DNA from: an uncultured Alphaproteobacteria bacterium
GTDB lineage: Bacteria; Pseudomonadota; Alphaproteobacteria; SP197
NCBI GenBank assembly: GCA_943787175.1
Contig: CALSLK010000012.1
Span: 7,501-71,500 of the forward strand
DNA: 64,000 bases
Direction: 5' to 3'
Shown here: positions 8,883-17,624 of the stretch, in pieces
How positions within the stretch are numbered: position 1 is the stretch's first letter
Layout of the letters: each line of letters opens with the position of its first letter
Made by a program: the position numbers and the translations under genes
Notes under the pieces: generated by a model
What the model was told of the DNA's origin: nothing
Seen by the model: only the letters and a program-made list of their open reading frames with translations
The model's database searches: none

Positions 8883-9809
8883 ATGGCTATGCCCAGCCTT
8901 CAGGAGCGCCTCGACAGCGGTGACGTCCTCATCATCGACGGCGGCATGGGCACCGAGTTGGAGCGGCGCGGCATCGAAATGGATGGCGCGGCCTGGGCCG
9001 GGGCCGTCGCGCGGGAACACCCAGAAGCGATCAGGGCAATCCACCGCGACTTCATCGATGCGGGCGCCGACATCATCATCGCCAACACCTATGCCGCGGC
9101 GCCCCATGTCCTGCGCCATGCCGGGATCGGCAAGACCGAGGCCTGCAACCTCAACCGCATCTCCTGCGCGGTTGCCCACGAAACCGTGCGTGACGCCGCT
9201 GCCGACCGTTCCGTCCTGGTCGCGGGTTCCATGTCCAGCTTCCGCGCGGGCCTGCATCTCGACACGCTCCCGACCGACGAGGAAGCCCGCGCCAGCTACG
9301 GCGCGCAGGCCCGCGTGCTGGCCGATGCCGGCTGCGATCTCATCATCGCCGAAATGATGCTCGATCCCGTCATCTCACCGCGCGCCATCGAAGCGGCACT
9401 TGAAACCGGCCTGCCCGTCTGGGTCGGGCTCAGTGCCCGCGTCGCCGAGGACGGTGCCGTCATGGGCTTCCACCAATACGCTCAGGACCCCTTCGACACC
9501 GTGCTCGACGCCTGCCTTCTACCCGGTATCCAGGCCGCGGGCATCATGCACAGCGACATCGACCACACCCCGCCGGCCCTTGCCGCCCTGAAAGCCAAAT
9601 GGTCCGGCCCCCTCTTTGCCTATCCCCATTCGGGCCATTTCAAGATGCCGAGTTGGCAGTTCGACAGCGTCATCAGCCCCGATGACTACGCCACCGAAGC
9701 CCGGCGTTATCTGGCCGAAGGCGTCCAGGCGATCGGCGGCTGCTGCGGCCTTGGCCCCGACCATATCGCCGCCCTGAAGACAGCTTTGCCCGCTCACCTC
9801 TCCAACTGA
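8883..9809 (+). CDS. Homocysteine S-methyltransferase family protein
   Basis: A 308-residue cytosolic TIM barrel of the homocysteine S-methyltransferase family (DGGMGTELERRG at the start, GADIIIANTY near 60). These enzymes bind zinc through one cysteine in a GxNC-like motif and a C-terminal CC pair. Here the CC pair is present (GGCCG, Cys287-Cys288), but the first position reads AGIMHSD, with His223 where the cysteine is expected. The protein may bind zinc as His-Cys-Cys, use another methyl acceptor, or have changed function. It is followed after 17 bases by the glutathione peroxidase and then by a flavin oxidoreductase, all one way, so probably one operon. Confidence 0.8.
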   Translation: MAMPSLQERLDSGDVLIIDGGMGTELERRGIEMDGAAWAGAVAREHPEAIRAIHRDFIDAGADIIIANTYAAAPHVLRHAGIGKTEACNLNRISCAVAHETVRDAAADRSVLVAGSMSSFRAGLHLDTLPTDEEARASYGAQARVLADAGCDLIIAEMMLDPVISPRAIEAALETGLPVWVGLSARVAEDGAVMGFHQYAQDPFDTVLDACLLPGIQAAGIMHSDIDHTPPALAALKAKWSGPLFAYPHSGHFKMPSWQFDSVISPDDYATEARRYLAEGVQAIGGCCGLGPDHIAALKTALPAHLSN

Positions 9810-9826
9810 CAGAAGGTTCAGCACCC

Positions 9827-10309
9827 ATGTCCGCACACGATTTCAGCTTTCCCGCCCGCGACGGCGGCACCATCGATCTCAGCGACTACAAGGGCAAGGC
9901 CGTGCTTGTCGTCAACGTCGCCTCGGCCTGCGGCTACACGCCCCAGTACAAGGGCATGCAGGCGCTGTGGCAGGCGCGCAAGGCCGATGGTATTGTCGTG
10001 CTCGGCGTGCCCAGCAACGAATTCGGCGCACAGGAGCCGGGCTCGGAAGCCGAGATCAAGACCTTCTGCGAAACCAACTATGGTGCCGACTTCCCCATGA
10101 CCGCCAAACAGACGGTTCTGGGTCCCGATGCCCACCCCTTCTACCAGTGGGTCGTCGAGCAGGCCGGCGAAGACGCCGCACCGAAATGGAACTTCCACAA
10201 GATCCTGATCGACCCCGACGGCAACCTCGCCGCCATCTGGCCCTCCAAGGTCGAACCCGACAGCGACACGGTGAAACGGGCCATCGACGAAAGCCTTGGC
10301 ACGACCTGA
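9827..10309 (+). CDS. Glutathione peroxidase family thiol peroxidase
   Basis: A 160-residue thioredoxin-fold peroxidase without a signal peptide. The peroxidatic cysteine is in NVASACGYTPQY, followed by VLGVPSNEFGAQEPGS and KWNFHKIL, giving the usual Cys-Gln-Trp-Asn set. It is a cysteine rather than selenocysteine form and, like most bacterial members, probably uses thioredoxin. A second cysteine (TFCETNYG) sits where the resolving cysteine of thioredoxin-dependent members lies. It reduces hydroperoxides and lies between the methyltransferase-like gene and the flavin oxidoreductase. Confidence 0.9.
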   Translation: MSAHDFSFPARDGGTIDLSDYKGKAVLVVNVASACGYTPQYKGMQALWQARKADGIVVLGVPSNEFGAQEPGSEAEIKTFCETNYGADFPMTAKQTVLGPDAHPFYQWVVEQAGEDAAPKWNFHKILIDPDGNLAAIWPSKVEPDSDTVKRAIDESLGTT

Positions 10310-10319
10310 GGCACCCGCC

Positions 10320-12403
10320 ATGACCGACCCCATTCTTCAGCCGCTCACGATCAAGAAGCTCACCCTGCGCAACCGGGTCGTCAGCACGTCCCATGCGCCG
10401 GGTTATGCGGTCGATGGCAGGCCAGGCGAACGTTACCAGCGTTATCACGAGGAAAAGGCCAAGGGCGGGCTGGCGCTCACCATGTTCGGCGGGTCCAGCA
10501 ACATCGCAGCCGATTCCGCAAGCGTCTTCGGTGGCCAGATCTATGTCGGGGATGACGGCATTATCCCGTATCTCCAGCAGTTCTCCGAGCGGGTGCATCG
10601 CCATGGCGCCGCGCTCATCTGCCAGATCACCCATATGGGACGGCGCACCGTCTGGCATACCGACAACTGGGTTCCCACCATCGCGCCCTCGCGCATCCGC
10701 GAGCACCAGCACCGCAGCTATCCCCGCGCGATGGAAGCCGAAGACATCACCAGGGTCATCGCCTGTTATGCCGCCGCGGCGCGCCGGTGTTACGAAGGCG
10801 GCCTCGACGGCGTGGAAATCCTCACCCACGGCCACCTGATCGACCAGTTCTTCTCCCCCCTCACCAACCGGCGCACCGACGATTACGGCGGCAGCCTTGC
10901 CAACCGCATGCGTTTCGGGCGCGAGGTGCTCGAAGCCGTGCGCGCTGCCGTGCCTGAGGATTTCATCGTGGGCATCCGCATCGGCGGCGGCGAAAACGCA
11001 AAGGGCGGCGTCAGTGAAGACGATGCACTCGACATCATCACCAGTTATGCCGAAAGCGGCACGCTCGATTACCTCAACATCGTCTTCGGTCGGGTCGCTA
11101 CGGATCTCGAGCTTTCCGAGAACATCATCCCCGGCATGGATTCCCCGCTCGCCCCCTTCCTGGAGCGTGTGCGCCGGTTCAAGCAGGCCACCAGCCTGCC
11201 CGTCATCCACGCCTGCCGGGTCAACGATCTCGCCACCGCGCGCCACGCCATATCAGACGGCATTGTCGATCTCATCGGCATGACCCGCTCCCACCTTGCC
11301 GATCCCCACCTCGTGAACAAGATGATGGCCGGACGTGGTGAAGACGCCCGCCCCTGCGTCGGCGCGGGTTTTTGCATCGACAGCCTGTCGACCGGCGGCG
11401 AGGCCCTGTGCGCCCACAATCCCGCCACGGGCCGTGAGGAAGAACTCGATCACGAAGAACCCGGCACAGCAGCCAGCCCCCGTCACGTCGTTGTCGTGGG
11501 CGCCGGCCCCGCCGGCATGGAGACCGCCCGTATCGCGGCCGGGCGCGGCCACCGTGTCACCCTGCTGGAAGCCACGGCCGAGCTGGGTGGTCAGGTCGTG
11601 CTTGCCGCCAAGGGCTCCTGGCGGCGCGACATGATCGGCATCCGCGACTGGCTCGCCGCGCGCATCGGCGAACTCCCCGTCGATTGCCGCTTCAACCTCT
11701 GGGCCGAAGCCGCTGACGTCACCGCGCTCGACCCCGACGTCGTCATCATCGCCACCGGCGGCCTGCCCGATACCGAGCTGGCTTCAGAAGACTTCGGCGC
11801 CTTCCCCGGCATCGAGCACGCCGTCAGTTCCTGGGACATCCTCTCAGGCGCCGTCCCGGCCGGCGAACACGTGCTGGTCTACGACCTGGCCGGCCACGTC
11901 ACGACGGCGCCTCGGCCATCAACCTCATCTGCGACGGCGGCGGCCAGGTCGAGCTGGTCACGCCCGACCGCATGACCCTGGCCGATACCGGCGGCCAGAA
12001 CTTCCCCATCTACCTGCGCCGCTTCTATCCGCCAGGGCGTCAAACTCACCCCCGACAGCCGCCTCACCGCCATCACCCCCCGGGGCAACCGCCTCACCGC
12101 CGCCATCGCCAACACCTATGGCGGCGCACCCAGCGAGCGCACCGTCGACCAGATCGTCATCGACAACGCCACCAAACCCAACGACGACCTCTATTTCGCG
12201 CTCAAACCCCATGGCCACCAACGCCGGCGAGATCGACCTCGACGCCCTGGTCTCCGGCCTGCCCCAGACCCGCGTCAACAACGCCGCATGGCACCTTCCA
12301 ACTCTTCCGCATCGGCGATGCTGCCAGCAGTCGCAATCTGCACGCGGCTATGTTGGATGCTCGAAGGGTGGCGCGGAGCGTTGTGAGAAACCAAAAGGAA
12401 TAA
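10320..12403 (+). CDS. NADH:flavin oxidoreductase with FAD/NAD domain, 3' end frame broken
   Basis: A three-part enzyme of the trimethylamine dehydrogenase / 2,4-dienoyl-CoA reductase type. It has an FMN barrel (about 1-340), a cysteine cluster site, then an FAD/NAD(P) Rossmann domain starting VVVVGAGPAGMETARIAA. The cluster motif is C346-V-G-A349-x-x-C352, then a cysteine before AHNP; TMADH has cysteine at the alanine position. The reading is intact to about 11890. The remainder is spread over all three frames (DTGGQNFPIYLRRFY, then DLYFALKP, DLDALVSGLPQTRVNNA and FQLFRIGDAASSRNLHAA), needing at least four single-base changes. The final stop at 12401 is followed directly by a terminator. A clear paralogue occupies 61992-64000. 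The substrate is unknown; methylated amines are plausible. Confidence 0.8.
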
Positions 12404-12407
12404 AATC

Positions 12408-12435
12408 GTTCAGTACAAAACTGAACTCTTATTTT
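12408..12435 (+). terminator. Rho-independent terminator of the oxidoreductase operon
   Basis: A perfect seven-pair stem GTTCAGT-ACAAA-ACTGAAC (12408-12426) is followed by TCTTATTTT, four bases after the stop codon. From here to 12631 nothing else is seen, apart from the convergent 3' flank of the DUF3883 gene. Confidence 0.75.
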
Positions 12436-12631
12436 GCACAAATTCGAAGTGTCAGCATGAAAAGTTGTCTTTAGTCTTTCTGCGTGACGGCAATCATCCA
12501 TAATTTTGGCATGTTTATTGATTCAGCGCGTCCTTTGCTGCGATTCCCTCATACAGAAGGATAATTCAGAATCTTGTCGAAAGGTCCTATTCCTAGTTTG
12601 GCCAATCAACCTTGATGAGCGCGTCCCAAAA

Positions 12632-13642
12632 TCAGCTCTCCACCATCGAAACTAGATTGGCAATGAAGACATATGGCTCGAGATCAAATTTCTTCTTCAC
12701 CTGATCTGCCTTGTAAACGCATACCTTCGGACATTGACTCAGAGCATCGGTGACCATCGCGAGACGCCACGCGGAATTTTTCATCATGCCTTGATTATAC
12801 TCGTTCCGTGTCAGATAAAATCGCGGGACAGAGGCAACCGTTCCTTTCACTTCAGCGTGAACTTTCGTCCTCCCCTTTGAAAAAAATGAAATCGTAGCCG
12901 CAAGGAAGATGAGTTTACGCGGGTGCATTCAAAACCCTTCTCCTCGTAGAACAAGATAACTGCACTTTCCGCTGCTTTTTCCACCTTCTTACGGTGTTCC
13001 GCCGTACCGAACCCCTTCAACGGATCAATTTCATCGATATCGGGGTCTGGTGCATTTCTTTGATTTGGATTCCTTATGGCTTGGGGAGCAAGTTCTTTCA
13101 GCATTCGTTCCAGCAGAGTAAGCACACACTGCTTGTTGTTGGTGAGATCAACACCGGGACCAGCTAGGAAAGAGTATTTTCCCTGTCTAATCAAAGAATG
13201 TGAGAACGGTTTTCGTTCGGAACTCAGGAGGGACGAAATAGGCAGTTTTACTCGTAATACAGTATGACCAATCATAAGCGGGATGCTTAGCATCTCCTCT
13301 CTTTTTCACGACCTCCTGGGGTGGATCGAGGCCACTCGCCGTGTAGAGTTGCGTTCTCATACCAACCGACAATGTGGACACCTTTGTACTTCGGGTTCTT
13401 TGCTAGACAGACCACCGTCCAACCATGCGAATCATCATTCCATGGTGCATATTTTTTGCTCTGCGGCGGCACGTAAACAATAATAAATGTCATTAGGACC
13501 TCGATTGAAATTGAAGGCTTCGTGCCCACGTGCCTCATTCTTCTTTCCCTTGTTTTCGATGAGCCAGCTAAAGTTACCAGCAACAGCGCCGCCACGATAG
13601 AAATTCCGACCAGCCAAACTTTACCCAAAGTATTTTTTTCAT
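12632..13642 (-). CDS. DUF3883 domain protein, frame broken, AT-rich
   Basis: Joining frames gives a protein of about 330 residues. It starts MKKILWVKFGWSEF with an AAGG ribosome site upstream. Next come GHEAFNFN, then WTVVCLAKNPKYKGVHIVGWYENATLY, an N-terminal module I associate with DUF3883 proteins. The C-terminal part contains EHRKKVEKAAESAV, YEEKGFECTRV, CGYDFIF, KVHAEVKGT and FYLTRNEYNQ, a clear DUF3883 domain, whose E-V-K core resembles a PD-(D/E)XK nuclease. About six frame changes are needed, one in a run of eight T near 12885. DUF3883 is often found in defence-type and helicase-linked proteins, but this copy stands alone. Its composition is visibly richer in A+T than all neighbours, which suggests acquisition. 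The function is unknown. Confidence 0.7.
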
Positions 13643-13861
13643 TTCCCGAACCTTGCTCAGATCTTTGGAAGCCGATGCTAGGCTATAGTCCAATTGTGTG
13701 TCTTGCCTTTGTTTCGATGAACAAATTCGCAGGCCGCCACAAAGAGGGCTGGCAAACAATGACATGGCTCGCTGGACGGCGAGCGGATGCGCCGGATCAG
13801 GTCGATTGCCAAAAGGATATCAAATTCGATGGCTGCAGAGTGATCAGCAGAACCGTCTTAG

Positions 13862-13902
13862 GAATTTCGGTAACAGTAGGAGTTTCGAGTTTCGGTGACA
13901 GT
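13862..13902. repeat. Direct repeat upstream of the DUF3883 gene
   Basis: GAATTTCGGTAACAGT (13862-13877) and GAGTTTCGGTGACAGT (13887-13902) match at 14 of 16 positions with a 25-base period. They lie in the 296-base gap 13643-13938, upstream of the DUF3883 start. They could bind a regulator. No gene is recognised in this gap. Confidence 0.45.
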
Positions 13903-13938
13903 TTACAGATTAGCTCTACACTGATTGAGTCCTACTCA

Positions 13939-14693
13939 TTAGTGACCAGCCCCACTGCCGCCATCCAGCGACAGAACAGCGCCCGTCGTGAAGCTCGCCT
14001 CGTCCGACGCCAGGTAGAGAATGCCGTGGGCCATTTCTTCGGCGGTGCCGATGCGGCCCAGGGGGACCCAGCCGTTGATGCCGTCGAAGTAGCCTTCTTC
14101 ATCGCCACTTTCGCGGGCGGGTATGCCGTGCATATCCGTATCGACGGGGCCCGGTGCCAGGCAATTGACGCGGACCTGACCGCTCAGTTCCAGCGCCATC
14201 ACCTTGGTCATGTTGATCAGCGCGCCCTTGGTCGTGCAGTAGACCGTGACACCTTCGGGATGGCCCATGAGGCCCCGAGACCGAGGAGACCATGACCACA
14301 TTGCCCTTGGACTCGCGCAGGGGCCGGCAGGGCGTTTCTGGGTCAGGAAATACGGCGCGCGTACGTTCACGTCCATCATGCTCTGCCAGAACGCCGGTGT
14401 GGTCGCGCCAAACTCTGAAGCATCACCCAGGGCCGCGTTGTTGACCAGAACATCCAGACCGCCCAGCGTCTTCAGGCCAGCGTCGATCAGGCTCTGACAG
14501 CCCTCCAGCGTTTCCAGATCGGCCGCGATACCGTGCCCACCGCCGATTTCGGCAACGGGCGCGCGCCACGGACTCGTCCGTGCGCCCATGCACCACCACC
14601 TCGGCGCCACGCTCGACGAACAGCTTTGCCGTCGCCAGGCCAATACCCCGGGTCGATCCCGTGACGATGATGCCGTTTGCCCTTGAAACCCAT
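13939..14693 (-). CDS. Short-chain dehydrogenase/reductase, frame broken
   Basis: An SDR of about 250 residues, reconstructed from three frames. It begins MGFKGK, then GIIVTGSTRGIGLATAKLF with the TGxxxGIG cofactor motif. DVLVNNAALGDA carries the NNA motif, VMVSSVSG the catalytic serine and YCTTK the catalytic Tyr-Lys. It ends in an LSLDGGSGAGH tail. At least four frame changes lie near 14676, 14570, 14320 and 14290, while every motif is kept. The start follows a GGAAAGGAAAG ribosome site. The oxidised substrate cannot be predicted. It lies alone between the AT-rich DUF3883 region and a REP-like element. Confidence 0.75.
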
Positions 14694-14757
14694 GGTTCTT
14701 TCCTTTCCTGAACCCGCCAATTCAATCCCGTCCAACCTGCCTTGGCCACCCTTATCT

Positions 14758-14792
14758 CCGTCATGGCCCCACTTGATGGGGCCATCCATGCC
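14758..14792 (+). repeat. REP-like stem-loop element, copy 3
   Basis: CCGTCAT, stem GGCCCCA, loop CTTGA, stem TGGGGCC, then ATCCATGCC. The stem is perfect, and the flanks and loop match the copies at 8657 and 8777, about 6 kb away. It lies in the 253-base gap between the SDR and the GFA gene, where no other gene is seen. Confidence 0.75.
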
Positions 14793-14946
14793 GTCGGCCG
14801 CGAAAGCAACGCCGACAGCACTGTGAGGCGAGGATCACGGTTTGGATCTCCCGGTCAGGGTCGCGTTTCTCCAATCTGAGGTCGCGCGCTTGCATCGCGG
14901 ACATGCCAGGTCACATCCTGCGTGACTGACGCAATCAGGAGGCACA

Positions 14947-15332
14947 ATGGCGGTCATCATCAAACCGGTTCACGAGGCAGGCTGCCATTGCGGGGCCGTG
15001 CGGGTTGCGCCTGACGCTGCCAAACGGCCTGGAGGAGCTGCGACGCTGCGATTGTTCCATGTGCCGGATGCGCGGCACCATCGTGGCAACCGTCGACCTG
15101 GCCAACCTGGAGGTCATCGCGGGCCAGGAGGCGCTGACGCTTTATCAGTTCAACACCATGACGGCGAAGCACTACTTTCTGCGCGACCTGAGGCATCTAC
15201 ACCCACCATCAGCGCCGCTCGAACCCGTTACAATTCGGCTTCAACGTCGCCTGCCTCGACGGCCTCTATCCCTATGACATCGAAAACGTCCCCGTAGAGG
15301 ACGGTATCCATCACCCGTCCGGTCAGGACTAG
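14947..15332 (+). CDS. GFA/CENP-V family protein, frame broken
   Basis: A zinc-binding protein of about 128 residues of the glutathione-dependent formaldehyde-activating (GFA) fold. The order CHCGAVR, then CDCSMCRMRG, then HYFCATxGIYTHHQRRSNP, then FNVACLDGLYPYD is diagnostic. The frame changes near 15003 and again in TTT near 15177. Even when repaired, the second cysteine of the third motif reads TGA at 15189-15191 where TGC is expected. The start has a CAGGAGG ribosome site. The enzymatic role of this family beyond formaldehyde metabolism is unsettled. Confidence 0.7.
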
Positions 15333-15604
15333 CCCGTACTTCTCAACAGCACCACGGCCCACAACAGATGTTGAAGGCACGGTTTACTTGCTGTTGCCGC
15401 CGATCCGGGGATCATCAGGGGTCATGGTCTCGCACGCATGATCCCGGCACACGGACAAAAACCCTCGCCTCAACCGAAAATCGGTGAAACCGCACCCGCC
15501 AGCCCTCTGATTTCTACTTTGCATGGGGTTGAACCCGGAAAACGACCGGCATCCCTCCCCCGTACCCATTTGGCACAGATTTCAGGCACCAGACGGACTG
15601 GCAG
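15333..15604. other. Intergenic region without a recognised gene
   Basis: This 272-base gap lies between the convergent GFA and M24 genes. It holds only short unsupported reading frames and no clear terminator hairpin. Nothing functional is recognised. Confidence 0.5.
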
Positions 15605-16793
15605 CTACCACCAGGTGATCGGCGAATCGGTGATGATCTCGTTACGGTCGGCGTGCACGATCAGGTTCTGTTCATGCGCGGCCGTTCCCACACCTTCAAT
15701 ATGCAGGAAGGCTTCCACGCCCAGAACCATGCCGGCTTCAAAGTGATCGTCGGGCTCCGACATCTTCACGCCGATATAGGGATGCTCCCAATAGAGCCCG
15801 GTGCCGTGGCCATACAGCGGCCACTGGTCGTTCATCTGGCTGTCGCCTTCCTGGAACTGTGCCGAAAGCGCATCACCGATCCTTGCCACATCATGCACGT
15901 TGGCGCCGGGTTTGATGGCGTCGATCACACCCTCGACAATCGCGATGCAGTTCTCCATCAGCGCCTTCTGATCGCCATTGGGCTTGCCGCCCGCTACCGC
16001 CGTGCGCCCGGGATCGAGCCAGTAGCCCTGAAAGATGATGCTGTCGAGCCAGCCCCGCACCAGGTCGCCCTGTTTGGGAATCGTCGTGCCTGCACCGGTG
16101 AACGGATCTGTTGCCCAGCGCGAGATGTGTTCGCCATGGGCCACCGGGATCATCTGGCACACGCCACCGGAACGGCGGATTTCGCGGATCGCCTCAGCCA
16201 CCGCTTCGGCTTCGCTGACATCCGCCAACCAGACCTTCCATCAACAGGTCGAGCGCACGTGTGGCAATCTCCCCGGCTTCGCGGAAGACCTCCATCTCGG
16301 CAGGGCTTTTGATGCGGCGCGCACGCTGCACGAGCGTCTCGTCGTCCACCCATTGCGTGCCGGGTGCGGCAGCATCCAGCAGGCGCCAGTACTTCACGGG
16401 AAGGAAGTCGGCCCCCACCAGCGCCACGGGACCATCAATCCCTCTCGCCGCAAGGGCCTTGCCTGCCGCAGTCATTATGTTGCTGTGGCCGCTGACCCGC
16501 TCGATGCTCAGAAGGTCATGACGCGGGTCCGGCTCATCAATGATCAGTTCCGGCGCTTCGCCCGGTTGCAGCAGGATCGCAGAGAACGACCGTGCCGTGT
16601 TGAGCGGGTTATCGACCTCCTGGCCCGAAGCACAGGAATAGTAGTTGGAGAGATACAGGACATCGCCGCAGCGGTCGTAACTTCCCCCGCCCTTGCCAAA
16701 AATCAGCGCCGCCTCATATCCTTTGGCCGCCATGTCCTCGTGAATCTTCGACCAACGCGCCTGATATTCCCCAGGCGAAAACAAACCGCTCAT
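15605..16793 (-). CDS. M24 (Xaa-Pro peptidase/creatinase fold) protein, one frameshift
   Basis: A roughly 395-residue protein with a creatinase-type N-terminal domain (from MSGLFSPGEYQARW to about 150) and an M24 metallopeptidase domain. The metal-site segments are visible: LDSIIFQGYWLDPGRT (two aspartates), GHGTGLYWEHPYIG (histidine), LGVEAFLH and EQNLIV (glutamates). It is probably an active dimetal aminopeptidase or related hydrolase; it does not resemble true creatinase closely enough to call it so. One extra T in a GGTTGG near 16220 splits it. It starts after a GAGGG ribosome site and is divergent from the double cupin. Confidence 0.8.
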
Positions 16794-16949
16794 CACACAC
16801 CCTCTCGAAACCGCAGCAACACGCTGACCTACATCGGTCCGTCTGCCAACCACACGGGAAAAATTTCACAGGTCTTTGAACGCGCAAGTTGCAGCCCGAA
16901 TGACCATATAGTGGAGCTAAATAATGGAGCTAATGCGGGAAGAGCGAAC

Positions 16950-17624
16950 ATGACCGAAGGCCTCAACAGCGATCTCACCCAGGCGGCTCACGCCGACACA
17001 GCCACAATGGAATGGCAGGCAAGCCCCAGCCCCAGCGTCTGGCGCAAGCGCCTTGACCGGCGCGGTCCCGCTGAAGCCGGGCGCGTGACATCGGTTGTGC
17101 GTTATGATCCAGACAGCAGGTTTTCTGCCCATCCCCATCCCGATGGTGAGGAAATCCTTGTGCTCGACGGCGTGTTTTCCGACCAGACCGGCGACTACCC
17201 CGCCGGCAGCTACCTGCTTAACCCCGAAGGCTTCGAACATGCCCCGTTCAGCGAACCGGGCTGCCTACTTTTCGTGAAGCTGCGCCAGTATCCAGGACTC
17301 GATCGCCGCCACGTCCTGCTCAAGACCGAAAGCGCACCCTGGCTGGAGACTGGTGAGGCAGGCGTGGAGGAAAAGGTGCTTTACGACGAAGGCAAACACC
17401 CGGAACGCGTCGTGCTCCGTCGCCTTGATGCCGGAGCAAGTTCCCATCTGCGCGGTGCCGGCGGACATGAACTCTTTGTCACAAGCGGCAGCCTGATCGC
17501 CAACGGGCGGCCGCTCGAAAGCGGTGGTTGGCTGCGGTCACCCGATGGTCGTGCCGTTGCTCTTGAGTCGAGCTCTGGCGCCACCTTCTACCTCAAGACC
17601 GGGCACCTCACCGATGCCGCCTGA
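16950..17624 (+). CDS. Double cupin of the ChrR type
   Basis: A 224-residue protein with two cupin halves. The first (about 25-120) is close to the ChrR cupin: VWRKRLDRRGPAEAGRVTSV, then HPHPDGEEILVLDGVFSDQ, with the HPHP...E metal set. The second (about 135-220) has HLRGAGGHELFVTSG. ChrR is an anti-sigma factor with an N-terminal zinc domain, but no such domain or sigma factor is present here, so this is more likely a stand-alone enzyme or sensor. I chose ATG 16950 with GGAAGAG upstream; ATG 16933 is possible. It overlaps the TauD-like gene by 11 bases, so the two are coupled. Confidence 0.75.
   Translation: MTEGLNSDLTQAAHADTATMEWQASPSPSVWRKRLDRRGPAEAGRVTSVVRYDPDSRFSAHPHPDGEEILVLDGVFSDQTGDYPAGSYLLNPEGFEHAPFSEPGCLLFVKLRQYPGLDRRHVLLKTESAPWLETGEAGVEEKVLYDEGKHPERVVLRRLDAGASSHLRGAGGHELFVTSGSLIANGRPLESGGWLRSPDGRAVALESSSGATFYLKTGHLTDAA

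Noticed and set aside
12404..13938. Prophage or integrative element around the DUF3883 gene
   Set aside because: No integrase, transposase, tRNA or flanking attachment repeat is visible; only the one AT-rich gene is found.
15189..15191. Selenocysteine at the TGA in the GFA protein
   Set aside because: No convincing hairpin follows at bacterial SECIS distance, and the site lies in an error-rich stretch. A TGC to TGA error is simpler.
15605..16793. M24 protein as creatinase partner of the creatininase
   Set aside because: The fold is shared, but the sequence lacks the closer similarity expected for creatinase, and the gene is 44 kb away in a different context.
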